A stretch of 64,000 nucleotides of DNA, taken from contig NZ_NJAK01000001.1 in NCBI RefSeq assembly GCF_002632755.1, positions 2,604,001 to 2,668,000 of the forward strand, in the 5' to 3' direction. This stretch comes from Xenorhabdus ishibashii. GTDB taxonomy: Bacteria > Pseudomonadota > Gammaproteobacteria > Enterobacterales > Enterobacteriaceae. Under the pieces are notes generated by a model. The model made no database searches. It was not told the DNA's origin and was given only the letters and a program-made list of their open reading frames with translations. Made by a program: the position numbers and the translations under genes. Shown one piece after another: positions 9,532 to 21,171 of the stretch. Within the stretch, counting starts at the first letter, position 1; every line of letters starts with the position of its first letter.

Positions 9532-10863
9532 ATGAAGACAAAAGCAATCTTGTTCACCTCTGTTCTTCTTGCTGGGTGTCAATCGAGCCTGCAAACAAAG
9601 GTTCCTTCCCAGCAACAAGCACAGAAGATGTCTTCAACGAATCAGAAAACAAGCGGTATTGCAGAACCAGAAGATACTGCAAACTGGAGGATGAGTCCGA
9701 CAGCCCAGCAAAATTTGTGGGGACATATTCGCGATGAGTTGAAGATGGAAATTCCTGATAATAGCAGGGTGAGCGAACAACAAAATTACTATTTGAAACA
9801 CAAGGGTCATATCCAAAATGTAATATTGCGTGCAGAACCATACATTTACTGGATAGTTGAGCAACTTGATAATCGACATATGCCAATGGAGCTGGTATTG
9901 CTGCCTATAGTGGAGAGTGCCTTTGACCCCCATGCTACTTCCTACGCCAAGGCGGCAGGATTATGGCAGATTATCCCAAGTACTGGCCGTTATTATGGGC
10001 TGAAACAAGATAAATGGTACGATGCCCGTCGTGACATTGCGGCATCAACAACCGTCGCTCTTGATATGCTTGAGTATCTCAACACACGATTCAATGGGGA
10101 TTGGCTTTTGACCATTGCCGCTTACAACAGTGGCGAAGGCCGGGTTATACGTGCAATCAAAGACAATAAAGCACAAGGGAAACCAACCGATTTCTGGTCG
10201 TTGTCACTGCCACGGGAAACAATGCACTATGTTCCCAAGATATTGGCACTGAGTAATATCATTCGCCATAACGAACAGTTTGGTTTCAAACTTCCTAAGC
10301 CTAACAACCAGCATGCACTGGCAAAGGTTGATGTAGGGCAACAAATCATGTTGTCACAAGCGGCTGAATTATCAGGGCTATCATTAACGTCAATCAGGGC
10401 ATATAACCCAGGCTATAAACAAGGTATGACATCTCCTTATGGACCGCATTACATCATGCTACCCATGAAGAATGTTAATCAATTTAAGGCATCCTTGGCA
10501 GATAAAAACGTCTTGAATGACATCCGCCAGACGGTCAAACACAATACACATAAATTACAGCAACAGAGCCACTATACCGTTCGTGCAGGAGATACATTGT
10601 CCGCGATCGCAAAGCGCTTCAATACTACTCACCGAGAGTTGCAAAAACTAAACAGCTTAAAAACGGCTGATCGGCTCCAGATTGGACAAGTACTGAGAAT
10701 AGATAACAGTGGTTCAGTTACCTATCGTGTGCGTAAAGGGGATTCATTTTTCAGTATTGCTAAACGTCATGGTGTGAATCTTAATGATTTAATTAGTTGG
10801 AATAAAAACCTAAAAATCAAAGAGATAAAACCAGGTATAGCTCTGACGCTTTATCTTAATTAA
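9532..10863 (+). CDS. mltD: Membrane-bound lytic murein transglycosylase D
   Basis: MltD is an outer-membrane lipoprotein that cuts peptidoglycan glycan strands to 1,6-anhydro-muropeptides. The 443-residue product has a lipoprotein signal with lipobox LLAGC (Cys16), an SLT (GH23) domain with the catalytic Glu in VESAFDPHATSYAKAAG, LWQIIPSTGRYYGLK and AYNSGEGRV, and two C-terminal LysM domains (about 350-395 YTVRAGDTLSAIA and 400-443 YRVRKGDSFFSIA). E. coli MltD also has tandem LysM repeats. It follows gloB as in E. coli and marks the end of the conserved block before the T6SS genes. Confidence 0.96.
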   Translation: MKTKAILFTSVLLAGCQSSLQTKVPSQQQAQKMSSTNQKTSGIAEPEDTANWRMSPTAQQNLWGHIRDELKMEIPDNSRVSEQQNYYLKHKGHIQNVILRAEPYIYWIVEQLDNRHMPMELVLLPIVESAFDPHATSYAKAAGLWQIIPSTGRYYGLKQDKWYDARRDIAASTTVALDMLEYLNTRFNGDWLLTIAAYNSGEGRVIRAIKDNKAQGKPTDFWSLSLPRETMHYVPKILALSNIIRHNEQFGFKLPKPNNQHALAKVDVGQQIMLSQAAELSGLSLTSIRAYNPGYKQGMTSPYGPHYIMLPMKNVNQFKASLADKNVLNDIRQTVKHNTHKLQQQSHYTVRAGDTLSAIAKRFNTTHRELQKLNSLKTADRLQIGQVLRIDNSGSVTYRVRKGDSFFSIAKRHGVNLNDLISWNKNLKIKEIKPGIALTLYLN

Positions 10864-10888
10864 GGGAGTTTATCTCTCCAATATATCG

Positions 10889-10917
10889 TTCCCTGTCCCA
10901 ACGGATAGGGAATTTAT
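10889..10917 (+). terminator. Probable terminator after mltD
   Basis: TTCCCTGTCC (10889-10898) pairs with GGATAGGGAA (10903-10912), one internal mismatch, and is followed by TTTATT. It starts 26 bp after the mltD stop. Confidence 0.6.
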
Positions 10918-11837
10918 TGCATTGACCAATAAAATGATAATAAGAACCAAGAAAGAGGAAATACAAATTGTCATCATTAAAATAAAATATAAATAATCTG
11001 CCTAATACCTTTATCAAAATAAAAGAGTATCTCCTATTCCCTTCTGTATATCCATTAACGTCCACTCCCTGTCTCGAAACAGCAAGTCGTGATTATAGTG
11101 CCATGCGGTTGATAGTACCAACAGTTGACTTCAATGCATAGATATCATTTTTGGACTGACTTAATTATCACATTGCTAAATATACCAGATATTAATTTGT
11201 CTATTCCCATTTAGGATTTAGTTCATCACAACATTTACTTTCATTTGAATTAATAGATGTCGTTTATATATTCAATGAAAATATATCATTCATTACCGCG
11301 CTCTTTTTTATTAAATAAAAAGACAGAAAATAAAAATCTCACCTCTAAAAAACAGATTTTTTGTGATCTAGCTCATGGAATAGCAATGATCATGATTTTG
11401 TCAAAACCGCTGCCTATTTTTTTATTTTTATTTCATCATGTTATGGAAAAATCATCTTTTGCGGATAAATATTAATCGGTTAGATACACTAATCATATAC
11501 ACTATCTCAAGATATTATTTTTCAACGGCAATCATTTTAACTTTTTACACCGTTATTGTCAGATACCGCTTTTTATTTCATTGGATTTAATTTGGTTTTT
11601 ACTCATTCGTTATTTATTATTTCCCCCATTTTATTCACCACGAATTAGCCGATGTATTCGGTCAACAACGTCCCTTCAAATTATCGCAAGACAGCGTTTC
11701 GCGCCCTTAATTATCAAATTTGTCAGGGACAATGTGAGTGAGATTGAAATCTTGTGCCCGAATGTGATGGTCTGTGTTGCTATCAGGCGGGATAGCCTAT
11801 TCCATCACGCTCCGTCATTATCTCAGGGAGATACACC
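10918..11837. other. 920-bp AT-rich gap before the T6SS effector operon
   Basis: No convincing gene is present. Short open frames (for example 11257-11475 and 11581-11847) have no recognisable domain and composition unlike coding DNA. The stretch marks the junction between core genes (mltD) and the GC-rich T6SS locus and probably contains the vgrG promoter. A purine-rich ribosome binding site CAGGGAG lies 8 bp before the vgrG ATG. Confidence 0.5.
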
Positions 11838-14093
<2,256 letters not shown>

Positions 14094-14107
14094 AAGGACA
14101 GACTGAG

Positions 14108-15325
14108 ATGGAATTTCGTAACCTGACCTCCTTTGCGGTGATGAACTATTCGATGTTGGATGTCGAAGATACCGAGCATCATGTTGCGGTAATGAAAATC
14201 GGCTACCAACTGATGCCTACTGGGCTGGGGGAATATGTCGCTGAATTACTGCCCGCCCCGCCCTTGTGTTTACAGGATGAATACCGTGGGCAGATGAATG
14301 CTTCGCAGGTGTTGCAGGAAAGTGATCTTGCTCCATTTAAGCCGCGCTGTGACGTGATTGTTAACGGCACCGCGTATGCGCCTGATGGCCGTCCCTGTCG
14401 CGAATTTCCCGTACGGTTGGAGGTAAAAAACAAGCAGGGCCAGCCCCTGCTCGACAAAACTTTGACCGTAACCGGCGAACGGGAATTTATTCGTGATGCC
14501 AGCGGCAACTGGCAACTGACTGAACCAAAACCTTTTACCACGTTGCCACTGGATTATCGCTATGCCTATGGGGGCGAGTGCAAAATTCAGGCAGATGATA
14601 AAACGAGCGAACACCTCAAGGAAAGTGATCGGCTGACACCCGAACAGCGCCAACAACATCCAGATGGGGAAAATGCACCGGTTGCTCATGCCGTTTGTGA
14701 AACCAATCCGCTGGGAACGGGGTTTATCACCCCGTGGTATGCCAACGCCAAACGACTCACCCGTTACTCAGCACCGCGCATTATCCGGTCGGATGCACCT
14801 TTCACCGCTCAGCATTTTGCCGCGCAACTGAATGGCACGTTACCGTCCGATACACCGGCCTGTCAGCCCCAGGGCATGGGCTTTATCGGTCGCCCGTGGT
14901 TGCCCCGCCGCCAGTTAGCCGGCACTTACGATGCCGACTGGCTGGCACATCGTCATCCTTATCTGCCGAAAGATTTTGATTTCGGTTACTGGAACGGCGC
15001 GCCGACTGACCAGCAGATTGACTGGCCGGACACTGATATCACCCTCACTCTGAGCGGCCTGACACCTGACGGAAACTTGCATGTCAGACTGCCGGGGCAT
15101 CGTCCTTTTATCCTGCTGCGAATGCACAACGGCATACTGCTGCCTGTGCCAATGCGTATGGATACGTTAATACTCGACAGCGAAGCCAAAACGTTACACA
15201 TGACCTGCCGGCTGAGCTTCAAAGCTGATATACCTGTGAGAGTGGCTGAAGCGCGGTTTGAAATTAACCCTGATGCACCATTGCTCAAATTGGCCCCACT
15301 GGAAGAGGAGAAAATGGATGGCTGA
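14108..15325 (+). CDS. DUF2169 family T6SS adaptor/chaperone
   Basis: A 405-residue protein with the DUF2169 plan: N-terminal LTSFAVMNYSMLDVEDTEHHVAVMKIGY, then DVIVNGTAYAPDGRPCREFPVRLEVK, YRYAYGGE, and a C-terminal domain with GFIGRPWLPRRQLAGTYD and WNGAPTDQQI. DUF2169 proteins are encoded between vgrG and PAAR/effector genes and are thought to help load effectors on the spike. The gene lies 14 bp after vgrG with an AAAGGACAGACTGAG ribosome binding region. Its last 8 bases overlap the next start (ATGGATGGCTGA), indicating translational coupling. Confidence 0.88.
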   Translation: MEFRNLTSFAVMNYSMLDVEDTEHHVAVMKIGYQLMPTGLGEYVAELLPAPPLCLQDEYRGQMNASQVLQESDLAPFKPRCDVIVNGTAYAPDGRPCREFPVRLEVKNKQGQPLLDKTLTVTGEREFIRDASGNWQLTEPKPFTTLPLDYRYAYGGECKIQADDKTSEHLKESDRLTPEQRQQHPDGENAPVAHAVCETNPLGTGFITPWYANAKRLTRYSAPRIIRSDAPFTAQHFAAQLNGTLPSDTPACQPQGMGFIGRPWLPRRQLAGTYDADWLAHRHPYLPKDFDFGYWNGAPTDQQIDWPDTDITLTLSGLTPDGNLHVRLPGHRPFILLRMHNGILLPVPMRMDTLILDSEAKTLHMTCRLSFKADIPVRVAEARFEINPDAPLLKLAPLEEEKMDG

Positions 15326-15674
15326 TAACTACCTCGCCCGCACTGCGGGTAGCTGGATGATTGTCGGCATGCTGCCGGACGTGTGCAAAACCCCGATGGG
15401 ATCCTCTACACCCCCGATCCCCTATCCGGTGGTGGCGAAACTGGCAGACAGCTCAGCCCCGGAGAAAACCGTGCGCGCCAACGGCCAGCCGGTGGTGGTA
15501 TTTGCCCAGAGCTTTGTGCCACAAACCCTTGGCGACCAAGCCGGCGTGGCAAATGGCGTCAAAAGTGGCACTGTGGGCGGCAAATGCCATCCACAGGAGC
15601 ATACCCGCACGGTACGAGCGGGTAATAAGCTGGTGCTGCGTCACGGGGATAAATTTTGGATGAACGGGGCATAA
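15318..15674 (+). CDS. PAAR-like DUF4150 protein (T6SS spike tip)
   Basis: The 118-residue protein carries the DUF4150 (PAAR-like) pattern: SWMIVGMLPDVCKTPMG, PPIPYPVVAKLADS, FVPQTLGDQAG, GVKSGTVGGKCHP and ending in GNKLVLRHGDKFWMNG. Such proteins cap the VgrG spike and carry effectors. I chose the ATG at 15318, which overlaps the DUF2169 stop and is preceded by GAAGAGGAG. An in-frame start at 15258 would run deep inside DUF2169. The rhs gene starts 10 bp downstream with an AAGGAGG ribosome binding site. Confidence 0.9.
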   Translation: MADNYLARTAGSWMIVGMLPDVCKTPMGSSTPPIPYPVVAKLADSSAPEKTVRANGQPVVVFAQSFVPQTLGDQAGVANGVKSGTVGGKCHPQEHTRTVRAGNKLVLRHGDKFWMNGA

Positions 15675-15684
15675 GGAGGGAACC

Positions 15685-18600
15685 ATGTCAGATACGATAC
15701 TCGTCACACCGGATAGCATCGATGTCAGAGCCGAAAAATATTGTAAAGAATTTAACATTCGCACGCAGGCTGAGGCAGAAAAAGCGTTAAGTAATGCGGA
15801 TACGTTATATCGGCAAAGTTCGTTCTTTTACGGTGATTACGGCGACGATCCGGAATTAGACGTTTACTATAATCAGGCAGACGCTGATTTGACCGCTCAG
15901 GATTTTAAGAAAACGGCTCAAGAGACCGTTGAAAAATTCAAACGTGGTGAATTTCCAAAGAAAGAATGGGAAGAAGAAGAAAAGGAAGCAAGCGACTATC
16001 CCGAACCCAACGCCGCCTTACCCCAAAAGCCTCGAGACGATAGTCCGACCGGAGAAGGGAATACGATAGGAACCATTGTAGGGCAAGCACCCCAAGCTGG
16101 CTCTCCCCCGCATGAGGCTAATCCTGCTGTTAAGCCTGAAGCGCAGGCAGAAAAAGGCATGTGGGATAAAACTGTTGACTGGTTTCAGGAAACTGCCGAT
16201 GACGTCAACCAATGGATTGATGAGAGTAAACATAATTTGGAAGAAGCCTGGAATAATCCAGGGGAAGCAGCTATCGGGGCAGGAAAAGCGCTCTGGAATA
16301 CCATCCCTGAAATGGGGGAATTGCTTGGCAAAGGGATGGTGATCGTCGCAACGGCTCCCGCCGTTGCCGCCGAAAAAACCTGGGAATATATGGGCGGCTC
16401 TCCTGTTGGCATTTCTGAAATTCAGCAAAAGGCCGTGGCGGCGGTCAATGCTGATGCAATTAAGATGGAAATGAAAAGCGATGCAGAAAAAGGGGGAGCC
16501 CTCGCTTTTGATATCGGTAGTATCGCTATGGGAGGGGCTGGGATACTTAAAAACGCAGCAAAAGGCGCAGCCAAAGCTGGAACCAAGGGGGTGAGTAAAG
16601 AAACCAAATCCGCCGAAAGTGCAGCCGGTGCCAAAATCAAAGGCCAGTCGTCGGAAACCACCAACTCCACGCCAGCTAACTCCAAAAAAACCGAAAAAGA
16701 CCCCGTTGATAACAAATCCAGCAACAAAGAAGGGAGTTGTAACGGGACGTGTACGAAAGAAGGCGAGCCTGTGGATGTGGCCACCGGTGACTTCCTGCAA
16801 GTCTGGCCGGTGATTGCCATTCCCGGCTTGTTGCCCATCACCCTGACCCGTACTTATCGCTCCACCGCCAAATTCAGCGGCCTGTTTGGGACGAAATGGG
16901 CAGATGACTGGTCGCGCCAGCTAGTGTTGAGCGACGGCAAGGTGAATTTTACCGATGCAGACGGCGTGATCTACGATTTCACCACGCCGGAAGATCAAGT
17001 CCTCGCCCGTAACCAGCATATTCCGCATTACGTGTTAACGGGGGAGCTGACGGGCGAACTGCAACTCACTGATCGTCAGTCCCAGCTTACCTACCATTTC
17101 AATCATGCCGTCGGGAATATCCGCAAACTGTCCGCCATCACTGATCGCCGCCAGAACGCGATCCAGTTTATCTACGATAAACAATCGCAACTGATCGAAA
17201 TCACACGCACGGATGGTTTCCGGCTGGTGCTGGGCTATCAGGGGCAACACATCCAGACGGTGGATTATCTCGAACCGCAGAAACAGCAGCGGCTGGTAAC
17301 CTGTCACTATGATCCGCAAGGTTACCTGCATGAATGTGACGCGTTCCAGCATAACCATCTGTGGCATGAGTATGACGCGCAGGGGCGGATGATCCGTTGG
17401 CACGATACCGACCAGACCGATTTAAGCCTCACTTATGATGAACAAGGGCGAGTACTCAGCACCGCATCCTCCCAAGGTTACTGGTGTGACCATTTCCACT
17501 ATGACGATCAGGCACGTATCACCACCTATCGGGATGCCGAAGGCGGTGAAACCCAATACCACTATGATCACAACGGACTGGTGATCCGTGAGGTTGACCC
17601 GCTGGGGCGTATTACCCGCCGCCAGTGGCGTCACAGCCAAATCATCTGGGAAGCCGATCGGGCTGGCGGGCTGACTACATTCGATTACAACCCTGATGGT
17701 GCGCTGACCGAAGTGAAGCTGCCGACCGGCGATACTTTTGCTTACGGTTATGACGAACACGGGCAGCTCATCGAAAGTGTCCAGCCCACCGGTGAACGCT
17801 GGCAATTTCACTATGATGATCAAGGCAATCTGACGGCACTGACTAATCCGCTGGGGCACAAGGAAGAATACCAATACGGCATCCACGGGGAATTACGTCA
17901 GCGCTTATTGCCGGATGGGCGTCAGTGGCACTACGCCTATGATGAACAACAGCGACTGGCGGCGGTGATGACGCCGGACGGCCAGACCACCGGCCTGCAA
18001 CTGGATGAACTGGGGCGACTGCGTCAGCTTACTGATGCCTTCAAACAGCAGACTCACTACCGTTACAGCGATGACCATGCCAGCCTGAACGGTAGCCTGA
18101 CCGAAATAGAACTGCCGGACGGCACGACTCAGCAACTGGCCTATGACAGCGAGCGGCGCGTGGTGGCGGTCACTGACGGCGAAGGCCGTACCACCCGCTA
18201 CACCTATGGCGCGTTTGACCTGCTGACGCAGGTGACCCGCCCCGATGGCACAGTATTACGCTTTGGTTATGACCGCCTGACCCGGTTGAATTCTGTCACC
18301 GCCTCCACCGGTGAAACCTATCGCTATGAGCGGGATGCCGCAGGGCAAATCATCAGGGAAACCGATTTTACCGGGCGTACCCTTGATTATCAGTACGATA
18401 AACTGGGACGACGCACGCAAGTGCAGTATCCCGATGGTCAACAGCTTCGCTGGCACTATTCTGCGACGGGCTTGCTGGTCAGGCAGGAAAGCTGGCAGCC
18501 GGAAGATGACAAGTTGGTACTTAAAGCTACGACCACTTACGAATACAACATCCGTCACCAGTTGGTGAAAGCGACTAATGACGATGCAGTGGTGGAATAT

Positions 18601-20403
18601 GAGTATGACAAGGCCACGGGGTTGCCTGTCTGCGAACGTATCAATGGACGGGAAATTATCAGGGAATGGGATAGCCTGACAGGGCGCCCAATCAGCGAAA
18701 GTGTTGATGGCAATACCCTGCATTTCGGTTATAACTTGTTGGGTAATCTGGATCACTTTCAGCTCAACCAGCATACGCCGCTTACGTTCCAGTATGATGT
18801 GCTGGGACGGGAAACGGTGCGTGAAAGTGCTGACGGCTTTATCCTCGCCAGCCGCTACACGGCTACCGGCCTGCTGGCGCACCAATCGGCGGGACAGGCC
18901 ACTAAACTGTTTCGCGAAACACTGGCGCAGAATGACCCGTATTTCCCGCCACAGGCCACCGCTGTCAACCGGAGCTGGCAATATGACCGCGCCCATAATG
19001 TGCGGGTGATTGACGACAGTCGCTGGGGACAAACCCGCTATCGTTACAATACTAACGATCAGATACTGCATACCCTGTTCGACGGCGCGCGTCCGCATGA
19101 AGAGCAATTTACCTATGATGCCAACGGCAATCTGAACCAACACCTGCCTGTAGATGCCTACGGCGCGATGGCACAAATTACGCAGCGGCAGAAAGCCGGG
19201 CGCGTGGTGCAGCAAGGGGATATCCGTTATCGCTATGATGACAATGGTCGTCTGGTGGAAAAAACCGAACAGCATGACGGCTTTCGCCCGCAAATCTGGC
19301 GTTACCGCTGGGATACCCAAAACCAGCTCACCCACTGTGAAACCCCGGATGGCTCCCGCTGGCAGTATAAATATGATGCTTTTGGGCGGCGTATCCAGAA
19401 ACTGAAAATTCACGATGGTAAACTGGCTGCGGCGAATTTACAGTTGTGGCTGGCCGGCAAACCGGATTTGGCACCGAGAGCCGATGCCATCATGGGGCAG
19501 GAATACCTGTGGAGCGGCGACCAGCTTATCGAGGAAACGCCTCTGTATGCAGATGGTTCTCCAGCAGAGGGGCAGCGTATCCGCTGGCTCTACGAACCGG
19601 GCGCACTGACACCGTCAGCGCGTTTTGAGCAAGACAAGCTACACTATATTGTCAGTGACCATCAGGGCACCCCGCGCGAGATGCTCAATGAGGAAGGAGT
19701 ACTGGTATGGGCGCAGCGGCTACGAACGTGGGGGCAGTCAGACCGTTTTCAGGCGATTGGCTCCGGTCATGCGGATTATCATGTTAATTGCAACTTCCGG
19801 TTTTTAGGCCAATATTTTGATGAGGAGTCGGGTTTATTCTATAATCGATTCCGCTATTATTCGCCGGAGACTGCGCAGTACATCTCGCCCGACCCCATCG
19901 GGCTGATGGGGGGCGTGAATCCGTATTCGTATGTGCATAATCCGGCAGGATGGGTAGACCCGTTCGGGTTAGCGGGTAAAGACTGCGATAAATTGTTTTC
20001 AAATCAATCTTATAAGGAGATTGAAAAAGCTCCATTAGATCAGTGGATAGTTGATTCTTTTAAAGACGGGAAATATAAAACTGTCGTCACAACTCAAGAT
20101 ACATATGTATATCGCGTTTACGGTGGTAATGCTAAACCGGGTGGCTCATTCGTATCAGATCTTCCAGCTTCTAACCGTATACAAGCTAAAATCGATGCGG
20201 CTCTTTTGCCCGAATGGAAAAATACCCGACAATTTGAAGCCCAAATATTGGTTCCAAAAGGAACAACACTCCATGTGGGCCAAGTTGCACCGCAAACAAT
20301 GAAATCTGGAGCAGTTCTTAAGGGAGAAGCAACACAAATTCTTCTGCCCAGAGATTGGGATCCATCTTGGATAAAAAATACAAGAGGCATTCCATCAAAA
20401 TAG
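15685..20403 (+). CDS. T6SS Rhs effector with toxin tip A (unidentified activity)
   Basis: A 1572-residue Rhs protein. Residues 1-355 form a charged and partly hydrophobic N-terminal region, including a stretch near 210-240 and a Gly/Ala-rich one near 275-300 that may be membrane-translocating. A DUF6531-type domain starts at about 360 (GEPVDVATGDFLQVWP). Residues about 480-1380 are YD-repeat cage (YDxxGxL units). The Rhs core ends with [20 protein letters not shown] at about 1391-1410, a second DPFGL near 1430, and a 140-residue C-terminal tip. The tip (KDCDKLF... IPSK) includes [14 protein letters not shown] and [17 protein letters not shown] do not recognise its activity, though an NAD-using fold is possible. 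The DNA encoding residue 1403 onward belongs to an integrated element (19891-26596), so the tip is element-borne. Confidence 0.92.
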   Translation: MSDTILVTPDSIDVRAEKYCKEFNIRTQAEAEKALSNADTLYRQSSFFYGDYGDDPELDVYYNQADADLTAQDFKKTAQETVEKFKRGEFPKKEWEEEEKEASDYPEPNAALPQKPRDDSPTGEGNTIGTIVGQAPQAGSPPHEANPAVKPEAQAEKGMWDKTVDWFQETADDVNQWIDESKHNLEEAWNNPGEAAIGAGKALWNTIPEMGELLGKGMVIVATAPAVAAEKTWEYMGGSPVGISEIQQKAVAAVNADAIKMEMKSDAEKGGALAFDIGSIAMGGAGILKNAAKGAAKAGTKGVSKETKSAESAAGAKIKGQSSETTNSTPANSKKTEKDPVDNKSSNKEGSCNGTCTKEGEPVDVATGDFLQVWPVIAIPGLLPITLTRTYRSTAKFSGLFGTKWADDWSRQLVLSDGKVNFTDADGVIYDFTTPEDQVLARNQHIPHYVLTGELTGELQLTDRQSQLTYHFNHAVGNIRKLSAITDRRQNAIQFIYDKQSQLIEITRTDGFRLVLGYQGQHIQTVDYLEPQKQQRLVTCHYDPQGYLHECDAFQHNHLWHEYDAQGRMIRWHDTDQTDLSLTYDEQGRVLSTASSQGYWCDHFHYDDQARITTYRDAEGGETQYHYDHNGLVIREVDPLGRITRRQWRHSQIIWEADRAGGLTTFDYNPDGALTEVKLPTGDTFAYGYDEHGQLIESVQPTGERWQFHYDDQGNLTALTNPLGHKEEYQYGIHGELRQRLLPDGRQWHYAYDEQQRLAAVMTPDGQTTGLQLDELGRLRQLTDAFKQQTHYRYSDDHASLNGSLTEIELPDGTTQQLAYDSERRVVAVTDGEGRTTRYTYGAFDLLTQVTRPDGTVLRFGYDRLTRLNSVTASTGETYRYERDAAGQIIRETDFTGRTLDYQYDKLGRRTQVQYPDGQQLRWHYSATGLLVRQESWQPEDDKLVLKATTTYEYNIRHQLVKATNDDAVVEYEYDKATGLPVCERINGREIIREWDSLTGRPISESVDGNTLHFGYNLLGNLDHFQLNQHTPLTFQYDVLGRETVRESADGFILASRYTATGLLAHQSAGQATKLFRETLAQNDPYFPPQATAVNRSWQYDRAHNVRVIDDSRWGQTRYRYNTNDQILHTLFDGARPHEEQFTYDANGNLNQHLPVDAYGAMAQITQRQKAGRVVQQGDIRYRYDDNGRLVEKTEQHDGFRPQIWRYRWDTQNQLTHCETPDGSRWQYKYDAFGRRIQKLKIHDGKLAAANLQLWLAGKPDLAPRADAIMGQEYLWSGDQLIEETPLYADGSPAEGQRIRWLYEPGALTPSARFEQDKLHYIVSDHQGTPREMLNEEGVLVWAQRLRTWGQSDRFQAIGSGHADYHVNCNFRFLGQYFDEESGLFYNRFRYYSPETAQYISPDPIGLMGGVNPYSYVHNPAGWVDPFGLAGKDCDKLFSNQSYKEIEKAPLDQWIVDSFKDGKYKTVVTTQDTYVYRVYGGNAKPGGSFVSDLPASNRIQAKIDAALLPEWKNTRQFEAQILVPKGTTLHVGQVAPQTMKSGAVLKGEATQILLPRDWDPSWIKNTRGIPSK
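19891..19905 (+). other. Attachment core 1 (left junction, inside rhs)
   Basis: GACCCCATCGGGCTG, encoding D-P-I-G-L of the Rhs core. The upstream flank is true rhs coding DNA (CATCTCGCCC); the downstream flank is type A tip (ATGGGGGGC). Confidence 0.8.
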
Positions 20404-20413
20404 AGATAACAAT

Positions 20414-20680
20414 ATGAATAAAAAAGAATTAATAAATTTAATCGAAAATGTAATTTTTGATTTGGAAGAACTAAAAAAATCTAGGCAGGAGAACAATCTG
20501 GACTCAATTATAACTCTTTATAAAAAAACGCTTTTATCTTTAGAGTCAGGAGAGTTAAAAGCCAATATTGTGAAAAATATGACTAGAGGGTATCTAGAAA
20601 TCTATAGTGATTACGACAATCCCGTGCTTAACCTAATGTATGCATGTGAAAAAGAGATAGATAAATATATAAACTCATAG
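20414..20680 (+). CDS. Putative immunity protein for Rhs tip A (copy 1)
   Basis: An 88-residue acidic, probably all-helical protein (KKELINLIENVIFDLEELKKSRQ...) encoded 10 bp after the rhs stop codon. Its position directly after a polymorphic toxin tip, its small size and its AT-rich codon use like the tip are the usual signs of a cognate immunity gene. I recognise no named family. A bidirectional terminator follows. Confidence 0.7.
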   Translation: MNKKELINLIENVIFDLEELKKSRQENNLDSIITLYKKTLLSLESGELKANIVKNMTRGYLEIYSDYDNPVLNLMYACEKEIDKYINS

Positions 20681-20711
20681 CTCATTGTTTAAATTAAAGA
20701 TCTATGATAAA

Positions 20712-20754
20712 AAAGCCGGAAAGATCCCCAAGATCTTCCGGCTTTGTTCTTTTT
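20712..20754 (+). terminator. Bidirectional terminator, element A1
   Basis: AAAGCCGGAAAGATC (20712-20726) pairs with GATCTTCCGGCTTT (20732-20745), followed by GTTCTTTTT on the plus strand and flanked by A-runs on the other side. It separates the convergent immunity and symE genes. Confidence 0.88.
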
Positions 20755-20776
20755 AAGAGCTGCTCATTCCCTGCCC

Positions 20777-21100
20777 TTAGCGGCTTGTGTAGCCGCCAAT
20801 CAGCTCCCGCATTTTGAGCTTAATCTCACTGATTTGCTCTCGCTGGCGCTGGTATTGCTGTTTGAGGCTGTTAGTCTCGTCATTGTCAGGGATCAGCACC
20901 AGACAGCCCTCCATAATCTTGACGGTGAGTGTGCCGCCAATATCAAAGCCTGCTGCCTTAAGCCACTGCCCCTTAAGGTGTATTGCCGGCGGGGCACTGG
21001 CCTTGTCATTTTGCGGCACGTATCCCACGGTGTAATAACGTTCTGTTTTTACGGCTTTATTTACTGCACGGTTTTGCTTAGAATGCGCCTTAGCCATCAT
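20777..21100 (-). CDS. SymE-family toxin, element A1
   Basis: A 107-residue protein with the SymE signature RYYTVGYVPQ, then AIHLKGQWLKAAGFDIGGTLTVKIMEGCLVLIP. E. coli SymE has the matching ITLKGQWLEAAGF and VKVMEGCIVL. SymE is an AbrB-fold-derived, SOS-induced protein classed as a type I toxin controlled by the antisense RNA SymR; it has been described as RNA-cleaving and nucleoid-condensing. The C-terminal tail (LKQQYQRQREQISEIKLKMREL) is probably a coiled helix. It lies 71 bp downstream of the repressor gene on the same strand and is likely co-transcribed with it. Whether an antisense RNA exists cannot be decided here. Confidence 0.82.
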   Translation of the reverse strand: MMAKAHSKQNRAVNKAVKTERYYTVGYVPQNDKASAPPAIHLKGQWLKAAGFDIGGTLTVKIMEGCLVLIPDNDETNSLKQQYQRQREQISEIKLKMRELIGGYTSR

Positions 21101-21171
21101 TAACTACCTCCAATAGTTGGTTATGGTTAGCGTTTTGGTTGTGCTCCAACACAGCCAGAACGCGTTAAATC

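Noticed and set aside
11257..11475. 72-residue open frame upstream of vgrG
   Set aside because: AT-rich and hydrophobic by composition only, with no ribosome binding site or domain.
16018..19413. Long minus-strand open frames opposite rhs (260 and 385 residues)
   Set aside because: Shadows of the Rhs repeat coding sequence; the plus-strand frame has clear YD repeats.
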